A stretch of DNA of 19,054 nucleotides from an uncultured Panacagrimonas sp. (GCA_946481265.1 CAMLNE010000034.1:1-19054), one strand, 5' to 3'; counted from the first letter of the stretch, positions 8,415 to 17,238 are shown. Notes: generated by a model not told the origin, from the sequence alone. Numbers and translations are program-made.

Positions 8415-9185
8415 ATGAGCCTGATCCGTCCCAGCGAAGGACCCATCCCGATCCGCCTGGGCGTCAATGTCGATCACGTCGCCACGCTGCGCCAGGCGCG
8501 CGGAACCGCCTACCCCGACCCGCTCGAGGCGGCGCTGGTGGCCGCCGGGGCCGGCGCGGACAGCATCACCATCCATCTGCGCGAAGATCGCCGGCACATC
8601 CAGGATCACGACCTGACGCGCCTGGTGTCGTCCTGCCCCGTGCCGATCAACCTCGAGCTGGCGCTGACCGAGGAGACGCTGGCGATCGCCAGCCGCGCCG
8701 CGCCGCAGTTCGCCTGCCTGGTCCCGGAGCGCCGCGAGGAACTCACCACCGAGGGCGGGCTGGACGTGGCACGCCACCTGGCCGAGGTGCGCGACGCCTG
8801 CGCGGAACTGGCCGACGCCGGCATCGGGGTGGCGCTGTTCATCGATCCGGATCCGCGCCAGCTCGACGCCGCGCTGGCCTCCGGCGCACCGCACATCGAG
8901 ATCCACACCGGCCGCTACTGCCTGGCCGAGGGTGCCGCGCGCGAATACGAGCTCGACGCGCTGCGCCGCTTCGCCGCCCTGGCGGCCGCTGCCGGCCTGG
9001 AAGTGCACGCTGGCCATGGCCTGAACGTGCACAACGTCACGCCGGTGGCGGCGATCCCCGAGATCGTCGAGCTCAACATCGGCCACGCGCTGATCTCGCG
9101 CGCCCTCTTCGTCGGCCTGCCTGCCGCCATCGGCGAGATGCGCCGCGCGATGATCGAGGCACGAACGCCGCACTCGACCGAATAG
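8415..9185 (+). CDS. pdxJ: Pyridoxine 5'-phosphate synthase PdxJ
   Basis: PdxJ joins 1-deoxy-D-xylulose 5-phosphate and 3-amino-2-oxopropyl phosphate to make pyridoxine 5'-phosphate, the last ring-forming step of the DXP-dependent vitamin B6 pathway. The 256-residue TIM barrel is near the usual length. Conserved sites visible are GVNVDHVATLRQARG (Asn18, Asp20, His21, Arg29), IHLREDRRHI (His54, Arg56, His61), NLE (Glu81), AGHGLNVHN (His201) and NIGHALI near 221-227. I chose ATG 8415, not the upstream TTG at 8355, because the family motif starts soon after it and GGAG lies eight bases upstream. acpS follows after 24 bp, as in the enterobacterial pdxJ-acpS pair. Confidence 0.97.
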   Translation: MSLIRPSEGPIPIRLGVNVDHVATLRQARGTAYPDPLEAALVAAGAGADSITIHLREDRRHIQDHDLTRLVSSCPVPINLELALTEETLAIASRAAPQFACLVPERREELTTEGGLDVARHLAEVRDACAELADAGIGVALFIDPDPRQLDAALASGAPHIEIHTGRYCLAEGAAREYELDALRRFAALAAAAGLEVHAGHGLNVHNVTPVAAIPEIVELNIGHALISRALFVGLPAAIGEMRRAMIEARTPHSTE

Positions 9186-9209
9186 GCACGCATACCGGCA
9201 CCCCCTTCC

Positions 9210-9605
9210 ATGATCTACGGCATCGGCACCGACCTGATCCGGGTCGAGCGCATCGCCGCGGTGCTCGACCGCCATCCGCAGCGTTTTGCCGAGCGGCTGC
9301 TGCACCCGGCCGAGTTCGAGCAGTACCTGCGCGCGAAGCGTGCGGCCAACTTCCTGGCCAAGTCCTGGGCGGCCAAGGAAGCCTTCGGCAAGGCGCTGGG
9401 CACCGGCGTGCGCGGCTACGCCAATCCCGACGTCGGAATCGTGCGTGGCGCCCTGGGCCGTCCGCAGCTGGTCTACTCGCAGGGCATGCGGGCGCAGCTG
9501 GATGCGCTCGGCGTGGCTGCCGGCCACGTCTCGCTCAGCGACGAGGACGGCCTGGTGCTGGCCTACGTGGTGCTCGAAGCGCGCGGATCGGCCGCGCAAG
9601 CCTGA
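9210..9605 (+). CDS. acpS: Holo-[acyl-carrier-protein] synthase AcpS
   Basis: AcpS moves the 4'-phosphopantetheine arm of coenzyme A to a serine of apo-ACP, which activates fatty acid synthesis. The 131-residue protein has the family length. The metal-binding residues are visible as Asp8 in IGTDLI and Glu57 in WAAKEAFGKALGTG. The C-terminal HVSLSDEDGLVLAYVVLE strand pair is also typical. It lies 24 bp after pdxJ and is probably co-transcribed. The ribosome binding site is weak. The next gene on the right is convergent (stop at 9690). The 84-bp gap between them holds no clear terminator. Confidence 0.96.
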   Translation: MIYGIGTDLIRVERIAAVLDRHPQRFAERLLHPAEFEQYLRAKRAANFLAKSWAAKEAFGKALGTGVRGYANPDVGIVRGALGRPQLVYSQGMRAQLDALGVAAGHVSLSDEDGLVLAYVVLEARGSAAQA

Positions 9606-9689
9606 TCCGGACGCCGTCTAGCGGGTTTCTGCCGGGCCTCCCCGACCCCGCCCCGGATCCTGCGTGGCGCCTGTCGGGCTGCTCCCCGG

Positions 9690-10169
9690 CTAGAACGGCG
9701 TCGAAAGGGTCGACGACGGCTGCGGCACCGCCTCGAAGGCACGGCGCAATTCCTCGACGCGCTGGCGATTGATGCCGAAGCTGCCGTAGCCGAAGCGCGA
9801 GATCGAGCGCAGCTCGATCCGGCCCTCGGGGAGGACGAGCAGCTCCAGATCGTCGCGAAGGTGCAGCCTGGGGCTGGTGAAGACGGCGTGCACGTAGCCC
9901 GGCGCCTCGTGCTCGATATGCCCGCCCATGCGCTCGATCACCTCGCGCAGCATCGACAGCGCGGTGAGGTCGTCGCCGGTGTAGGCCAGCGCGGCGACGC
10001 GGTGCGCATCGTCACCGGCCAGGGAGGACACGCAGTTCGCGTGCTGCGGACAGCCGGGAAAGTTGCCGGTGATCGCGTAGAGATCGGCCGGCGGCCTGAG
10101 CGTCCTGTAGACGCCAAGGCCTGCCACGACGAGCGCCGCGAGCAGGAGCAGCTTGACCAGCATCCTCAT
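9690..10169 (-). CDS. DUF1499 family protein with N-terminal membrane segment
   Basis: This is a 159-residue protein of the DUF1499 family, whose biochemical role is not known to me. A hydrophobic stretch at about 3-21 is a signal anchor or uncleaved signal peptide, so most of the chain should be outside the cytoplasm. Family features visible are the GCPQHANCVSSL stretch (Cys40, Cys46), YVHAVFTSPRLHLRDDLELL (92-111) and the ending RSISRFGYGSFGINRQRVE. I chose ATG 10169 over the second Met at 10163. It is better placed after AAGGAG (10180-10185), and it forms an ATGA overlap with the M23 gene stop. This makes it the last gene of the kinase-peptidase unit. Confidence 0.9.
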   Translation of the reverse strand: MRMLVKLLLLAALVVAGLGVYRTLRPPADLYAITGNFPGCPQHANCVSSLAGDDAHRVAALAYTGDDLTALSMLREVIERMGGHIEHEAPGYVHAVFTSPRLHLRDDLELLVLPEGRIELRSISRFGYGSFGINRQRVEELRRAFEAVPQPSSTLSTPF

Positions 10170-11041
10170 CTCTTCTTCTCTCCTTTTTTCGCCGGCTCCG
10201 ACTGCAGCAGGAGCGACGGGTCGACGCGCACGTCGAACCAGTTGGCCCGCCAGCACAGGTGCGGCCCGGTGGCCCGCCCGGTCTTGCCGACGTTCCCGAT
10301 CACCGCGCCGCGCTTCACTTCCTGTCCTTCCTTCACCGCCAGCTTCGACAGGTGCAGGTAGGTGGTGTTCAGGCCGTGACCGTGGTCGAGGATGATAGTC
10401 CCGCCGGTGTAGTAGAGGTCGCGCTGCGCCATGCGCACGACGCCGCCCGCCGCCGCGCGCACCGGCGCGCCCTCGGGCGCCGCCAGGTCGATGCCGAAGT
10501 GCGGCTGCCGGGGTACGCCGTTGAGAATGCGGCTGGAGCCGTAGACGCCGGTCACCTGCGCCGTCACCGGCCAGATGAAGTCGCCCGCGAAATCGCCGAT
10601 GGGCGTGTCGAACTCGCGCGCGGCTGTCACCTGCCGGGCGTCGCCGGCGATGCGTTCGAGCACCGTGGCCGGCGGCTCGACCATGGCCTTGGGCAGGCCG
10701 CCGATCTTCTGCACGTCGTAGACGCGCGGCTGCACGCTGTACTCGTGGCGATGCACCGCGCCGGATGGATCGGTGACGTGCAGCTCGGCCGCGGGCGCGG
10801 CGTCGTAGGCCAGGCCGAGCACGAAGTGGCCGTCCGGCGCCACGCCGACCGCACGCCCGCCGAAGCGCAGGGCCGATCCGGGCGCGACACGGCCGACCAG
10901 CACCCCGCCCTGCTGCCAATGCCCGGTGAACTGCGGACCGCTCACCGGCATCGTCGCGGCATCGGCGTCGGCCGCCGCCGCGGGCAGGACCGCGGCCAGC
11001 GCCAGCAGCATGCCGCTGCAGATCCCGCGGACCGCCCTCAT
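10166..11041 (-). CDS. Secreted M23 family (LytM-like) metallopeptidase with HLC zinc motif
   Basis: M23 enzymes are zinc endopeptidases that usually cut peptidoglycan cross-links or stems. The 291-residue protein has a signal peptide (about 1-24, ending in an Ala-rich stretch), then a beta-rich N-terminal domain (about 34-115) and a LytM domain from about 155 to 275. The HxxxD zinc motif is His181-Asp185 (HFGID). The YLHLS motif gives His230. In the final motif GPHLCW the usual second His of HxH is Cys263, while His261 is kept. Cys could still bind zinc. The lysine-rich end (EPAKKGEKKR) overlaps the ribosome binding site of the next gene. ATG 11041 overlaps the kinase stop as ATGA, so translation is probably coupled. 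Confidence 0.92.
   Translation of the reverse strand: MRAVRGICSGMLLALAAVLPAAAADADAATMPVSGPQFTGHWQQGGVLVGRVAPGSALRFGGRAVGVAPDGHFVLGLAYDAAPAAELHVTDPSGAVHRHEYSVQPRVYDVQKIGGLPKAMVEPPATVLERIAGDARQVTAAREFDTPIGDFAGDFIWPVTAQVTGVYGSSRILNGVPRQPHFGIDLAAPEGAPVRAAAGGVVRMAQRDLYYTGGTIILDHGHGLNTTYLHLSKLAVKEGQEVKRGAVIGNVGKTGRATGPHLCWRANWFDVRVDPSLLLQSEPAKKGEKKR
10180..10185 (-). promoter_or_regulatory. Ribosome binding site of the DUF1499 gene
   Basis: AAGGAG on the minus strand lies ten bases before ATG 10169 and inside the last codons of the M23 gene. It decides the start at 10169 rather than 10163 and supports coupling of the two genes. Confidence 0.7.
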
Positions 11042-13623
11042 TCGACCTTGATCGTGAAGTGGAAGGTCGTGCCGACGCCCGGCTGCGATTCCAGCCAGAT
11101 GCGCCCGGAATGGCGCTGCACGATCTTCTGGCACACCGCCAGGCCGATCCCGGTGCCCTCGTAGGCCTCGGGCGGATGCAGCCGCTGGAAGATCTGGAAG
11201 ATGCGTTCCTGGTGCTCGGCGCTGATGCCGATGCCCTGGTCGGCGACGGAGAACTCCCAGCCGCCGTCGATCCTCTTCGCGCCGACATGCACGCGGGGCT
11301 CGGGTCCGGGCTGGAACTTGATGCCGTTGCCGATCAGGTTCTGCAGGAGCTGGTTGAACTCCAGCCGCGAGGCGCGCAGTCGCGGCAAGGGGTCGTGCGT
11401 GATGCGCGCACCGCGATCCTTGATCACCGCGGCCAGCTGCGTCTCGACCTCGCGCAGCACGGCCTCGGCGTCGACCTCGATGAAGTCGGCGCCCTGGCTG
11501 CCCACGCGGGAAAACGCCAGCAGGCCGTTGATCAGGTCCTGCATGTGGCGTGCGCTGCCCTCGACGAACTCGAGGAACTCGCGCCCGTCCTGGTCGAACT
11601 GCTCGCCGTATTTCTTCTTGAGCAGCTGCGAAAAGCCGATGACGCTGCGCAGCGGCGCCTGCAGGTCGTGCGAGGCGACGTAGGCGAACTGCTCCAGGTC
11701 GCGGTTGCTGCGCGCCAGCTTCTCGGCCGAGCGTGCCAGCTTGCGCTCCACCGCCTTGCGATCGCTGATGTCGCGCACCGCCGCGGTGGCCAGCATCTCC
11801 GCACCGCTGCCCATGGGGCTCAGGCTGATCTCGATGGCGAACTCCTCGCCGTTCGAACGCAGGCCCCAGAGCTCCAGCCCCGCGCCCATGCCGCGCACCT
11901 TGGGGCTGTGGAAGTAGCCGGCGCGGGATTCTCCGTGGCCGCCGCGCAGGCGCTCGGGGATCAGCATCTCGACCGGCTGCCCGATCATCTGCCCGCGTTC
12001 GTAGCCGAACAGGCGCTCGGCCTGGACGTTGACCAGGCGGATGATGCCGGCCTTGTCGATGATCACCATCGCGTCCGGTGCGGTCTCCAGCAGCGAGCGG
12101 AAACGCTCCTCGGCATGCCGCCGCTCGCTGACGTCGCGGCCGATGGTCGAAGCGCCCACCACCTGGCCGCGCGCATTGCGGATCGGCGAGATGGTCAGCG
12201 ACATCTCCAGGATGCGCCCATCGCGTGCCACGCGCCGGGTCTCGAAATGCTGGATCTGAGCGCCCTGCTTGACCCGCTCCAGGATCTCCTGCTCCTCGTG
12301 GATGCGCTCGGGCGGGAACAGCATCGTCACGTCGCGGCCGATCGCCTCCTTCACCGTGTAGCCGAAGATCAGTTCGGCGGCGCGGTTCCAGGACGTGATC
12401 CGGCCGTTGAGGTCCTTGCCCACGATCGCATCGTTGGAGGATTCCACGATCGCCGCCAGGCGGATCGCGGCGTCGCGCTCGCGCTTGGCCTGGGTGATGT
12501 CGCGGATCGCCGCGGTCACCCACAGGCCCTGCTCGGTCTGCAGCGGGCTCAGGCTGATCTCGATCGGGAATTCGCTGCCGTCGCTGCGTCGCCCCGACAA
12601 TTCCACGCCCGCGCCCATCTCGCGCACCTTGGGCGCATGAAAGTAGCCGCCGCGGTGCGCGTGGTGCAGGTCGCGCAGGCGCTCGGGCACCAGGATTTCC
12701 ACCGACTGGCCGATCAGCGCCTCGCGGCGGTAGCCGAAGATGCGCTCGGTCTGCGCATTGACCAGTTCGATGGTCCCGTCGCGGCTGATGATGACCATCG
12801 CGTCGGGCGCGGTCTCCAGCAGGGCGCGGAAGCGGTCGTCCGCCTTCTTGCGGTCCGAGATGTCGCGCACCGCCGCGGTCGCCCACAGCCCGTCCTCGGT
12901 CTGCATCGGGCTGAGGCTGATCTCGATCGGAAATTCGTCGCCGTCCTTGCGCCGGCCCCACAGCTCGAAGCCGGCGCCCATGCCGCGCACCTTGGGTGCG
13001 GCGAAGTAACCCTGGCGGTGCGCCGCGTGGCGCGCACGCAGCCGCTCGGGGATCAGCAGTTCCACGCGTTGTCCGACCAGGCCCTCGCGCTGGTAGCCGA
13101 ACAGGCGCAGGGCCTGGGCGTTGACCAGGCGGATGGTGCCGGTGTGGTCGATGATGACCATCGCGTCAGGGGCCGACTCCAGCAGCGCGCGGAACTTGTC
13201 GTTGGCGCGGCGGCGTTCGCTGGCGTCGCGGATCGCGGCGGTGACCAGCACCCCGCTCTCGGTGCGGATCGGGCTCAGGCTGATCTCGACGGGGAACTCG
13301 CTGCCGTCCTTGCGTCGGCCCGACAGTTCCACCCCAGCACCCATGTCGCGCACTTTAGGCTCGTCAAAGTAGCCGTCGCGATACCTCGAATGGCGGCCGC
13401 GGAACTGCTCGGGGACCAGCACCTCGACCGACTTCCCGACCAGTTCCCCGCGTTCGTAGCCGAACAGCCGCTCGGTCTGCCGGTTCACCAGCAGGATGGT
13501 GCCCGCGCCGTCGATCAGGACCACCCCGTCGGGCGCCGATTCGACCAGGTCGCGGTACCAGCTAGGGTCGACCTGACAGCCGGGTCCGGTGGCGGCCTCA
13601 AGCGTCGCAGGACTGCTCGACAT
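11038..13623 (-). CDS. Soluble histidine kinase with five PAS domains
   Basis: This 861-residue sensor kinase has no membrane segment. PAS domains 1, 2, 3 and 5 begin near residues 22, 143, 264 and 507. They are near-copies, each with a GYF-xx-PKVRxMGAG core and an IEISLSP strand. PAS4 (about 391-505) is of a different type. The HisKA helix carries the phospho-acceptor His652 in YVASHDLQAPLRSVIGF. The ATPase domain has an N box (FNQLLQNLIGNGIKF), a G1 box (DQGIGI, 795-800), IFQIFQRL and a G2 box (EGTGIGLAV). It should therefore be active. The start at 13623 has GAGGAG eight bases upstream. It lies 68 bp after thrS and overlaps the M23 gene by ATGA. No response regulator is encoded nearby, so the partner and signal are unknown. 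Confidence 0.95.
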   Translation of the reverse strand: MSSSPATLEAATGPGCQVDPSWYRDLVESAPDGVVLIDGAGTILLVNRQTERLFGYERGELVGKSVEVLVPEQFRGRHSRYRDGYFDEPKVRDMGAGVELSGRRKDGSEFPVEISLSPIRTESGVLVTAAIRDASERRRANDKFRALLESAPDAMVIIDHTGTIRLVNAQALRLFGYQREGLVGQRVELLIPERLRARHAAHRQGYFAAPKVRGMGAGFELWGRRKDGDEFPIEISLSPMQTEDGLWATAAVRDISDRKKADDRFRALLETAPDAMVIISRDGTIELVNAQTERIFGYRREALIGQSVEILVPERLRDLHHAHRGGYFHAPKVREMGAGVELSGRRSDGSEFPIEISLSPLQTEQGLWVTAAIRDITQAKRERDAAIRLAAIVESSNDAIVGKDLNGRITSWNRAAELIFGYTVKEAIGRDVTMLFPPERIHEEQEILERVKQGAQIQHFETRRVARDGRILEMSLTISPIRNARGQVVGASTIGRDVSERRHAEERFRSLLETAPDAMVIIDKAGIIRLVNVQAERLFGYERGQMIGQPVEMLIPERLRGGHGESRAGYFHSPKVRGMGAGLELWGLRSNGEEFAIEISLSPMGSGAEMLATAAVRDISDRKAVERKLARSAEKLARSNRDLEQFAYVASHDLQAPLRSVIGFSQLLKKKYGEQFDQDGREFLEFVEGSARHMQDLINGLLAFSRVGSQGADFIEVDAEAVLREVETQLAAVIKDRGARITHDPLPRLRASRLEFNQLLQNLIGNGIKFQPGPEPRVHVGAKRIDGGWEFSVADQGIGISAEHQERIFQIFQRLHPPEAYEGTGIGLAVCQKIVQRHSGRIWLESQPGVGTTFHFTIKVE
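11750..13560 (-). repeat. Tandem PAS-coding repeat, 363-bp period
   Basis: The APD motif that opens the PAS units recurs with its Pro at residues 31, 152, 273 and 516. The spacings are exactly 121, 121 and 243 residues. PAS units 2 and 3 remain plainly alike at DNA level, with long shared stretches around 12540-12640 and 12900-13000. A different PAS unit of about the same size separates the third and fourth copies. This points to internal duplication of one PAS unit, then insertion or divergence of PAS4. Confidence 0.85.
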
Positions 13624-13631
13624 TCAACGTG

Positions 13632-13637
13632 CTCCTC
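13632..13637 (-). promoter_or_regulatory. Strong ribosome binding site of the PAS kinase gene
   Basis: GAGGAG on the minus strand, eight bases before ATG 13623, fixes the kinase start. It lies in the 68-bp gap after thrS, in which I see no terminator. Confidence 0.7.
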
Positions 13638-13691
13638 GCGATTCAGACCGGGCGGCGCCGGAACACCGACGCCCCTCCCCGGACGGCGGCC

Positions 13692-15620
13692 TCAGTGTTG
13701 CAAGAGCTGGACCGCGTCCGCCAGCGGCATGGTCTGCTGCCGTTCCTCGCCGCGGAAACGCAGGGTCACCGTTCCCTCCTCGGCCTCCTTGCGCCCCACC
13801 ACCACGATCACCGGGATCTTCTGCGTGGCGTGCTCGCGGATCTTGTAGTTGATCTTCTCGTTGCGCAGGTCGGTCTCGGCCCGCAGCCCGGCCTTGCGCA
13901 GCGCCGCGCAGACCTGGCTGGCGTAGGCATCGGCGTCGGACACGATCGGCGCGACCACCGCCTGTACCGGCGCCAGCCACATCGGGAAGGCGCCGGCATG
14001 CTGCTCGATCAGGATGCCGATGAAGCGCTCGAAGCTGCCGAGCACGGCGCGGTGCAGCATCACCGGGCGCTGCCGGCTGCCGTCCTCGGCCACGTACTCG
14101 GCGTCGAGCCGGCCGGGCAGCACGAAGTCGACCTGCAGGGTGCCGCACTGCCAGTCGCGGCCGATCGCGTCGCGCAGCACGAACTCCAGCTTCGGGCCAT
14201 AGAACGCGCCTTCGCCCGGGTTCATCGTGTAGGGCAGGCCGGTCAGCTCGACCGCCCGCCGCAGCGCGTCCTCGGCGCGGTCCCAGGTGGCATCGTCGCC
14301 GGCGCGGTTCTCCGGACGATCGGAGAACTTCACGCTCACGTTCTCGAAGCCCAGATCCTTGTACATCCGCTTGAGCAGGTCGCAGAAGGCGACCGTCTCG
14401 TCGCTGATCTGCTCCTCGGTGCAGAAGATATGCGCGTCGTCCTGCACGAAGCCGCGCACGCGCATCAGGCCGTGCAGCGCGCCGCTGGGCTCGTAGCGGT
14501 GGCAGGCGCCGAACTCGGCCATGCGCAGCGGAAGGTCGCGGTAAGAGCGGATGCCCTGGCGGAAGATCTGCACGTGGCAGGGGCAGTTCATCGGCTTGAC
14601 CGCGAGCGTCACCTTGCGCTGCACACCGGCGATCTCGCCCTCGTCGACCTCCGCGATGAACATGTTCTTGCGGTAGTTGGCCCAGTGACCCGACTCCTCC
14701 CACAGCTTGCGGTCGACCAGCATCGGCGTCTTGACCTCGAGATAGCCGGCCTCGTCGAGCTGTCGGCGCACGTAGCTCTCCAGCGTGCGGTAGATCGCCC
14801 AGCCCTTCGGGTGCCAGAACACCTGGCCGACGGCCTCGTCCTGGATGTGGAACAGGCCAAGCTGGCGGCCGAGGCGGCGATGATCGCGCTTCTCGGCCTC
14901 CTCGATCATCCTCAGATGGGCCTTGAGCTCGTCGTCGCTGGCAAAGGCCAGGCCGTAGATGCGCTGCAGCTGGGCGTTCTTCGCATCACCGCGCCAGTAC
15001 GCACCCGACACCTTGGTCAGCTTGAACGCGGTACCGAGCCTGCCGGTGGAGGGCAGGTGTGGACCCAGGCACATGTCCAGCCACTGCTCGCCCTGGCGGT
15101 AGATCGTCAGCGTCTCGCCGGGCTGGATGCCCTCGCGGATCCATTCGGCCTTGAACGTCTCGCCGCTCTTCTCGAAGTACGCGACCGCGTCCTCGTGCGA
15201 CCACACCTCGCGGGTGATGGGGAGATCGCGCTTCACGATCTCGCGCATGCGCTGCTCGATCTTCTCGAGATCGGCTTCGGTGAAGGGTTCGGCGCGCGCG
15301 AAGTCGTAGTAGAAGCCGTGTTCGGTGGCCGGCCCGAACGTGATCTGGGTGCCGGGGAACAGCTCCTGCACCGCCTGCGCCAGCACGTGGGCGGCATCGT
15401 GGCGGATGGTCTCCAGCGCCTCGGGCTTGTCGCGCGTGACGATCGAGATCTTCGCGTCACGATCGATCGGACGCGTCAGGTCCCACAGCTCGCCGTCGAC
15501 GGCGACCAGGGCGGCCTTCTTGGCCAGGCCCGGCGAGATGCCCTGCGCAATGGACAGGCCGGTGACCGGCCCCTCGAAGGACCTCTGGTTCCCGTCGGGG
15601 AACGTGATGTTGACGGACAT
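13692..15620 (-). CDS. thrS: Threonyl-tRNA synthetase
   Basis: ThrRS charges tRNA-Thr with threonine and edits mischarged serine. The 642-residue product has the same length as the E. coli enzyme. An N-terminal TGS domain covers about 1-62. The editing domain has the HxxxH pair (His74, His78) and Cys184 with His188 in the LDMCLGPHL stretch. The class II catalytic core has zinc ligands Cys346 (MNCPCH), His397 (DDAHIF) and His523 (MLHRAVLGS). The anticodon-binding domain ends in [13 protein letters not shown] chose ATG 15620 because family proteins begin with the xxITxPDG strand shortly after it. Upstream in-frame ATGs (for example 15638) would add unrelated residues. In many bacteria infC follows thrS; here the PAS kinase does. 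Confidence 0.97.
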   Translation of the reverse strand: MSVNITFPDGNQRSFEGPVTGLSIAQGISPGLAKKAALVAVDGELWDLTRPIDRDAKISIVTRDKPEALETIRHDAAHVLAQAVQELFPGTQITFGPATEHGFYYDFARAEPFTEADLEKIEQRMREIVKRDLPITREVWSHEDAVAYFEKSGETFKAEWIREGIQPGETLTIYRQGEQWLDMCLGPHLPSTGRLGTAFKLTKVSGAYWRGDAKNAQLQRIYGLAFASDDELKAHLRMIEEAEKRDHRRLGRQLGLFHIQDEAVGQVFWHPKGWAIYRTLESYVRRQLDEAGYLEVKTPMLVDRKLWEESGHWANYRKNMFIAEVDEGEIAGVQRKVTLAVKPMNCPCHVQIFRQGIRSYRDLPLRMAEFGACHRYEPSGALHGLMRVRGFVQDDAHIFCTEEQISDETVAFCDLLKRMYKDLGFENVSVKFSDRPENRAGDDATWDRAEDALRRAVELTGLPYTMNPGEGAFYGPKLEFVLRDAIGRDWQCGTLQVDFVLPGRLDAEYVAEDGSRQRPVMLHRAVLGSFERFIGILIEQHAGAFPMWLAPVQAVVAPIVSDADAYASQVCAALRKAGLRAETDLRNEKINYKIREHATQKIPVIVVVGRKEAEEGTVTLRFRGEERQQTMPLADAVQLLQH

Positions 15621-15816
15621 GGGCGATGACACCTGCATTCGGCAGGGGAAAGAAAGGGCCGCCATTGTCAGCGCAAGTGAACGCGAATGTCGCGCGCCCG
15701 CACCCGCCGCCGCGATATCGGCCCGGCCGCGCGCGGCAAACCGGCGCAAGGCCGGCCGCCGGTCCCGCCTGGCCCCGCGCTCGGGTTCGGGTTCGGGTTC
15801 GGCGCAGCGTCCGGGC
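15621..15816. other. Gap between gltX and thrS
   Basis: This 196-bp gap contains a short hexanucleotide repeat near gltX and must carry the thrS leader. I see AGGTG about nine bases before the thrS ATG. On the minus strand there is a weak -10-like GACAAT near 15665, but no promoter I would defend. I could not recognise a thrS autoregulatory operator by eye. Confidence 0.35.
15781..15802. repeat. Short hexanucleotide tandem repeat (TCGGGT)
   Basis: Three full copies plus four bases of TCGGGT lie just downstream of the gltX stop. The run is short and could be chance in GC-rich DNA, but it is a simple repeat that may vary in copy number. Confidence 0.6.
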
Positions 15817-15828
15817 TCAGGAGCCCGG
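15811..15828 (-). terminator. Hairpin across the gltX stop codon
   Basis: CCGGGCTC (15811-15818) and GAGCCCGG (15821-15828) are perfect inverted arms with two bases between them. The gltX stop codon (15817-15819) lies within the hairpin. The stem is strong, but no U-tract follows in the transcript, so it may stabilise the 3' end or act with Rho; it is not a classical intrinsic terminator. Confidence 0.4.
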
Positions 15829-17238
15829 CTGCGATTCCGCGCGCCGCAGGGCAGCCGCCAGGCGCGCCAGGCTGCGCTCCCGGCCCAGCAGTGCCAGCGT
15901 CTGGTCGATGGGCGGCGAGACCGCCATCCCGGCCACCGCGACGCGGATCGGCTGGGCCACGTCGCCCAGCTTCAGGCCCAGCCTTTCGGCCACGCCGTGC
16001 ACCGCCGTGTGCAGTTCCCCGGGCGTCCACTGTGCAGCGGACAGCGCCTCGATCAGCGCCGTGAGGACCGGCACCGCCTTGGCCGCGAGATGCTTGGCGG
16101 CGTCCTTCTCGTTGTAACCGGCCAGTTCCTCGAAGAAGAAGCGCGACTTCTCGGCCATCTCGACCAGCGTGCGGCAGCGTTCGCGCTGCTGCTCGATCAC
16201 CGCGGTCAGCGCCGGTCCGGCCGCCGGATCCACGCCGAGCCGACGCAGGTGCCAGTCGAACTCGGGCGCGACCAGCGCCGGGTCGGTGATCTTCAGGTAC
16301 TGGTGGTTGACCCAGTAGGCCTTTTCCATGTCGAAGCGCGCGGGACTGGCCGAGACATGGTCGAAGTCGAACTTGGCCATCATCTCCTCGCGCGTGAACA
16401 GCTCCTGGTCGCCGTGGCTCCAGCCCAGGCGCACCAGGTAATTGAGCAGCGCCTCGGGCATGAAGCCCATCGTGCGGTACTCGGTCACGCCCAGCGCGCC
16501 GTGGCGCTTGGACAGCTTGGCGCCATCCGCGCCCAGGATCATCGAGACGTGCGCGTAGGCCGGCGGCGTCGCGCCCAGGGCCTGCAGGATCTGGATCTGG
16601 CGCGGCGTGTTGTTGACGTGATCGTCGCCGCGGATGACATGGGTGATGCCCATGTCCATGTCGTCGACCACCACGCAGAAGTTGTAGGTGGGCGTGCCGT
16701 CCGAGCGCGCGATGATCAGGTCGTCGAGCTCCACGGCGTCGAACACGATCTGGCCCTTGATCAGGTCGTCGAGCACGACCTGGCCCTCGTCCGGACTGCG
16801 AAAGCGCACCACCGGCTTCACGCCGGCCGGCGGTGGCGGCAGCGTCTTGCGGGCCTCGGGCCGCCAGCGGCCGTCGTAGCGGGGCTTCTCCTTGCGCGCC
16901 TGCTGCTCGGCACGCAGTTGGTCGAGCTCCTCCTTGCTGGCATAGCAGTGATAGGCCGTCCCTTCGGCCAGCATTTGCTGGATCACGTCCGCATAGCGGC
17001 CGAAGCGCTGGGTCTGGTAGATCGGCTCGGCGTTGTCGCCGGCCAGGCCCAGCCAGGCCATGCCTTCGAAGATCGCGTCCACCGCCGCCTGGGTCGAGCG
17101 CTCGCGGTCGGTGTCCTCGATGCGCAGCAGGAACTTGCCGCCACGGCCCTTGGCATAGAGATAGGAGAACAGCGCGGTGCGGGCGCCACCGATGTGCAGG
17201 TAGCCGGTGGGGCTGGGCGCGAAGCGGGTGACGGTCAT
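15817..17238 (-). CDS. gltX: Glutamyl-tRNA synthetase
   Basis: GluRS charges tRNA-Glu with glutamate for translation and tetrapyrrole synthesis. The 473-residue class I enzyme has the HIGH-type motif at 15-18 ([11 protein letters not shown]), the KMSKS-type motif KLSKR at 241-245, and conserved stretches such as [10 protein letters not shown] (39-48), GTPTYNF (181-187), [14 protein letters not shown] (201-214) and [13 protein letters not shown] (267-279). The Cys-rich zinc site of the E. coli enzyme is not present, which is common in the family. ATG 17238 is the natural start. An in-frame TTG at 17304 would read through a tandem repeat and give an unlikely extension. No Shine-Dalgarno sequence is visible; the ATG follows a run of A and a CU-rich repeat. 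Confidence 0.96.
   Translation of the reverse strand: MTVTRFAPSPTGYLHIGGARTALFSYLYAKGRGGKFLLRIEDTDRERSTQAAVDAIFEGMAWLGLAGDNAEPIYQTQRFGRYADVIQQMLAEGTAYHCYASKEELDQLRAEQQARKEKPRYDGRWRPEARKTLPPPPAGVKPVVRFRSPDEGQVVLDDLIKGQIVFDAVELDDLIIARSDGTPTYNFCVVVDDMDMGITHVIRGDDHVNNTPRQIQILQALGATPPAYAHVSMILGADGAKLSKRHGALGVTEYRTMGFMPEALLNYLVRLGWSHGDQELFTREEMMAKFDFDHVSASPARFDMEKAYWVNHQYLKITDPALVAPEFDWHLRRLGVDPAAGPALTAVIEQQRERCRTLVEMAEKSRFFFEELAGYNEKDAAKHLAAKAVPVLTALIEALSAAQWTPGELHTAVHGVAERLGLKLGDVAQPIRVAVAGMAVSPPIDQTLALLGRERSLARLAAALRRAESQPGS

Noticed and set aside
9606..9689. Bidirectional terminator between acpS and the DUF1499 gene
   Set aside because: Only distant 6-7 bp inverted repeats and no T-tract on either strand.
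11059..13848. 929-residue plus-strand frame with repeated blocks opposite the PAS kinase
   Set aside because: Its internal repeats simply mirror the PAS duplications on the minus strand.
13629..15629. 666-residue plus-strand frame opposite thrS
   Set aside because: The minus strand encodes a complete threonyl-tRNA synthetase with all active-site residues.
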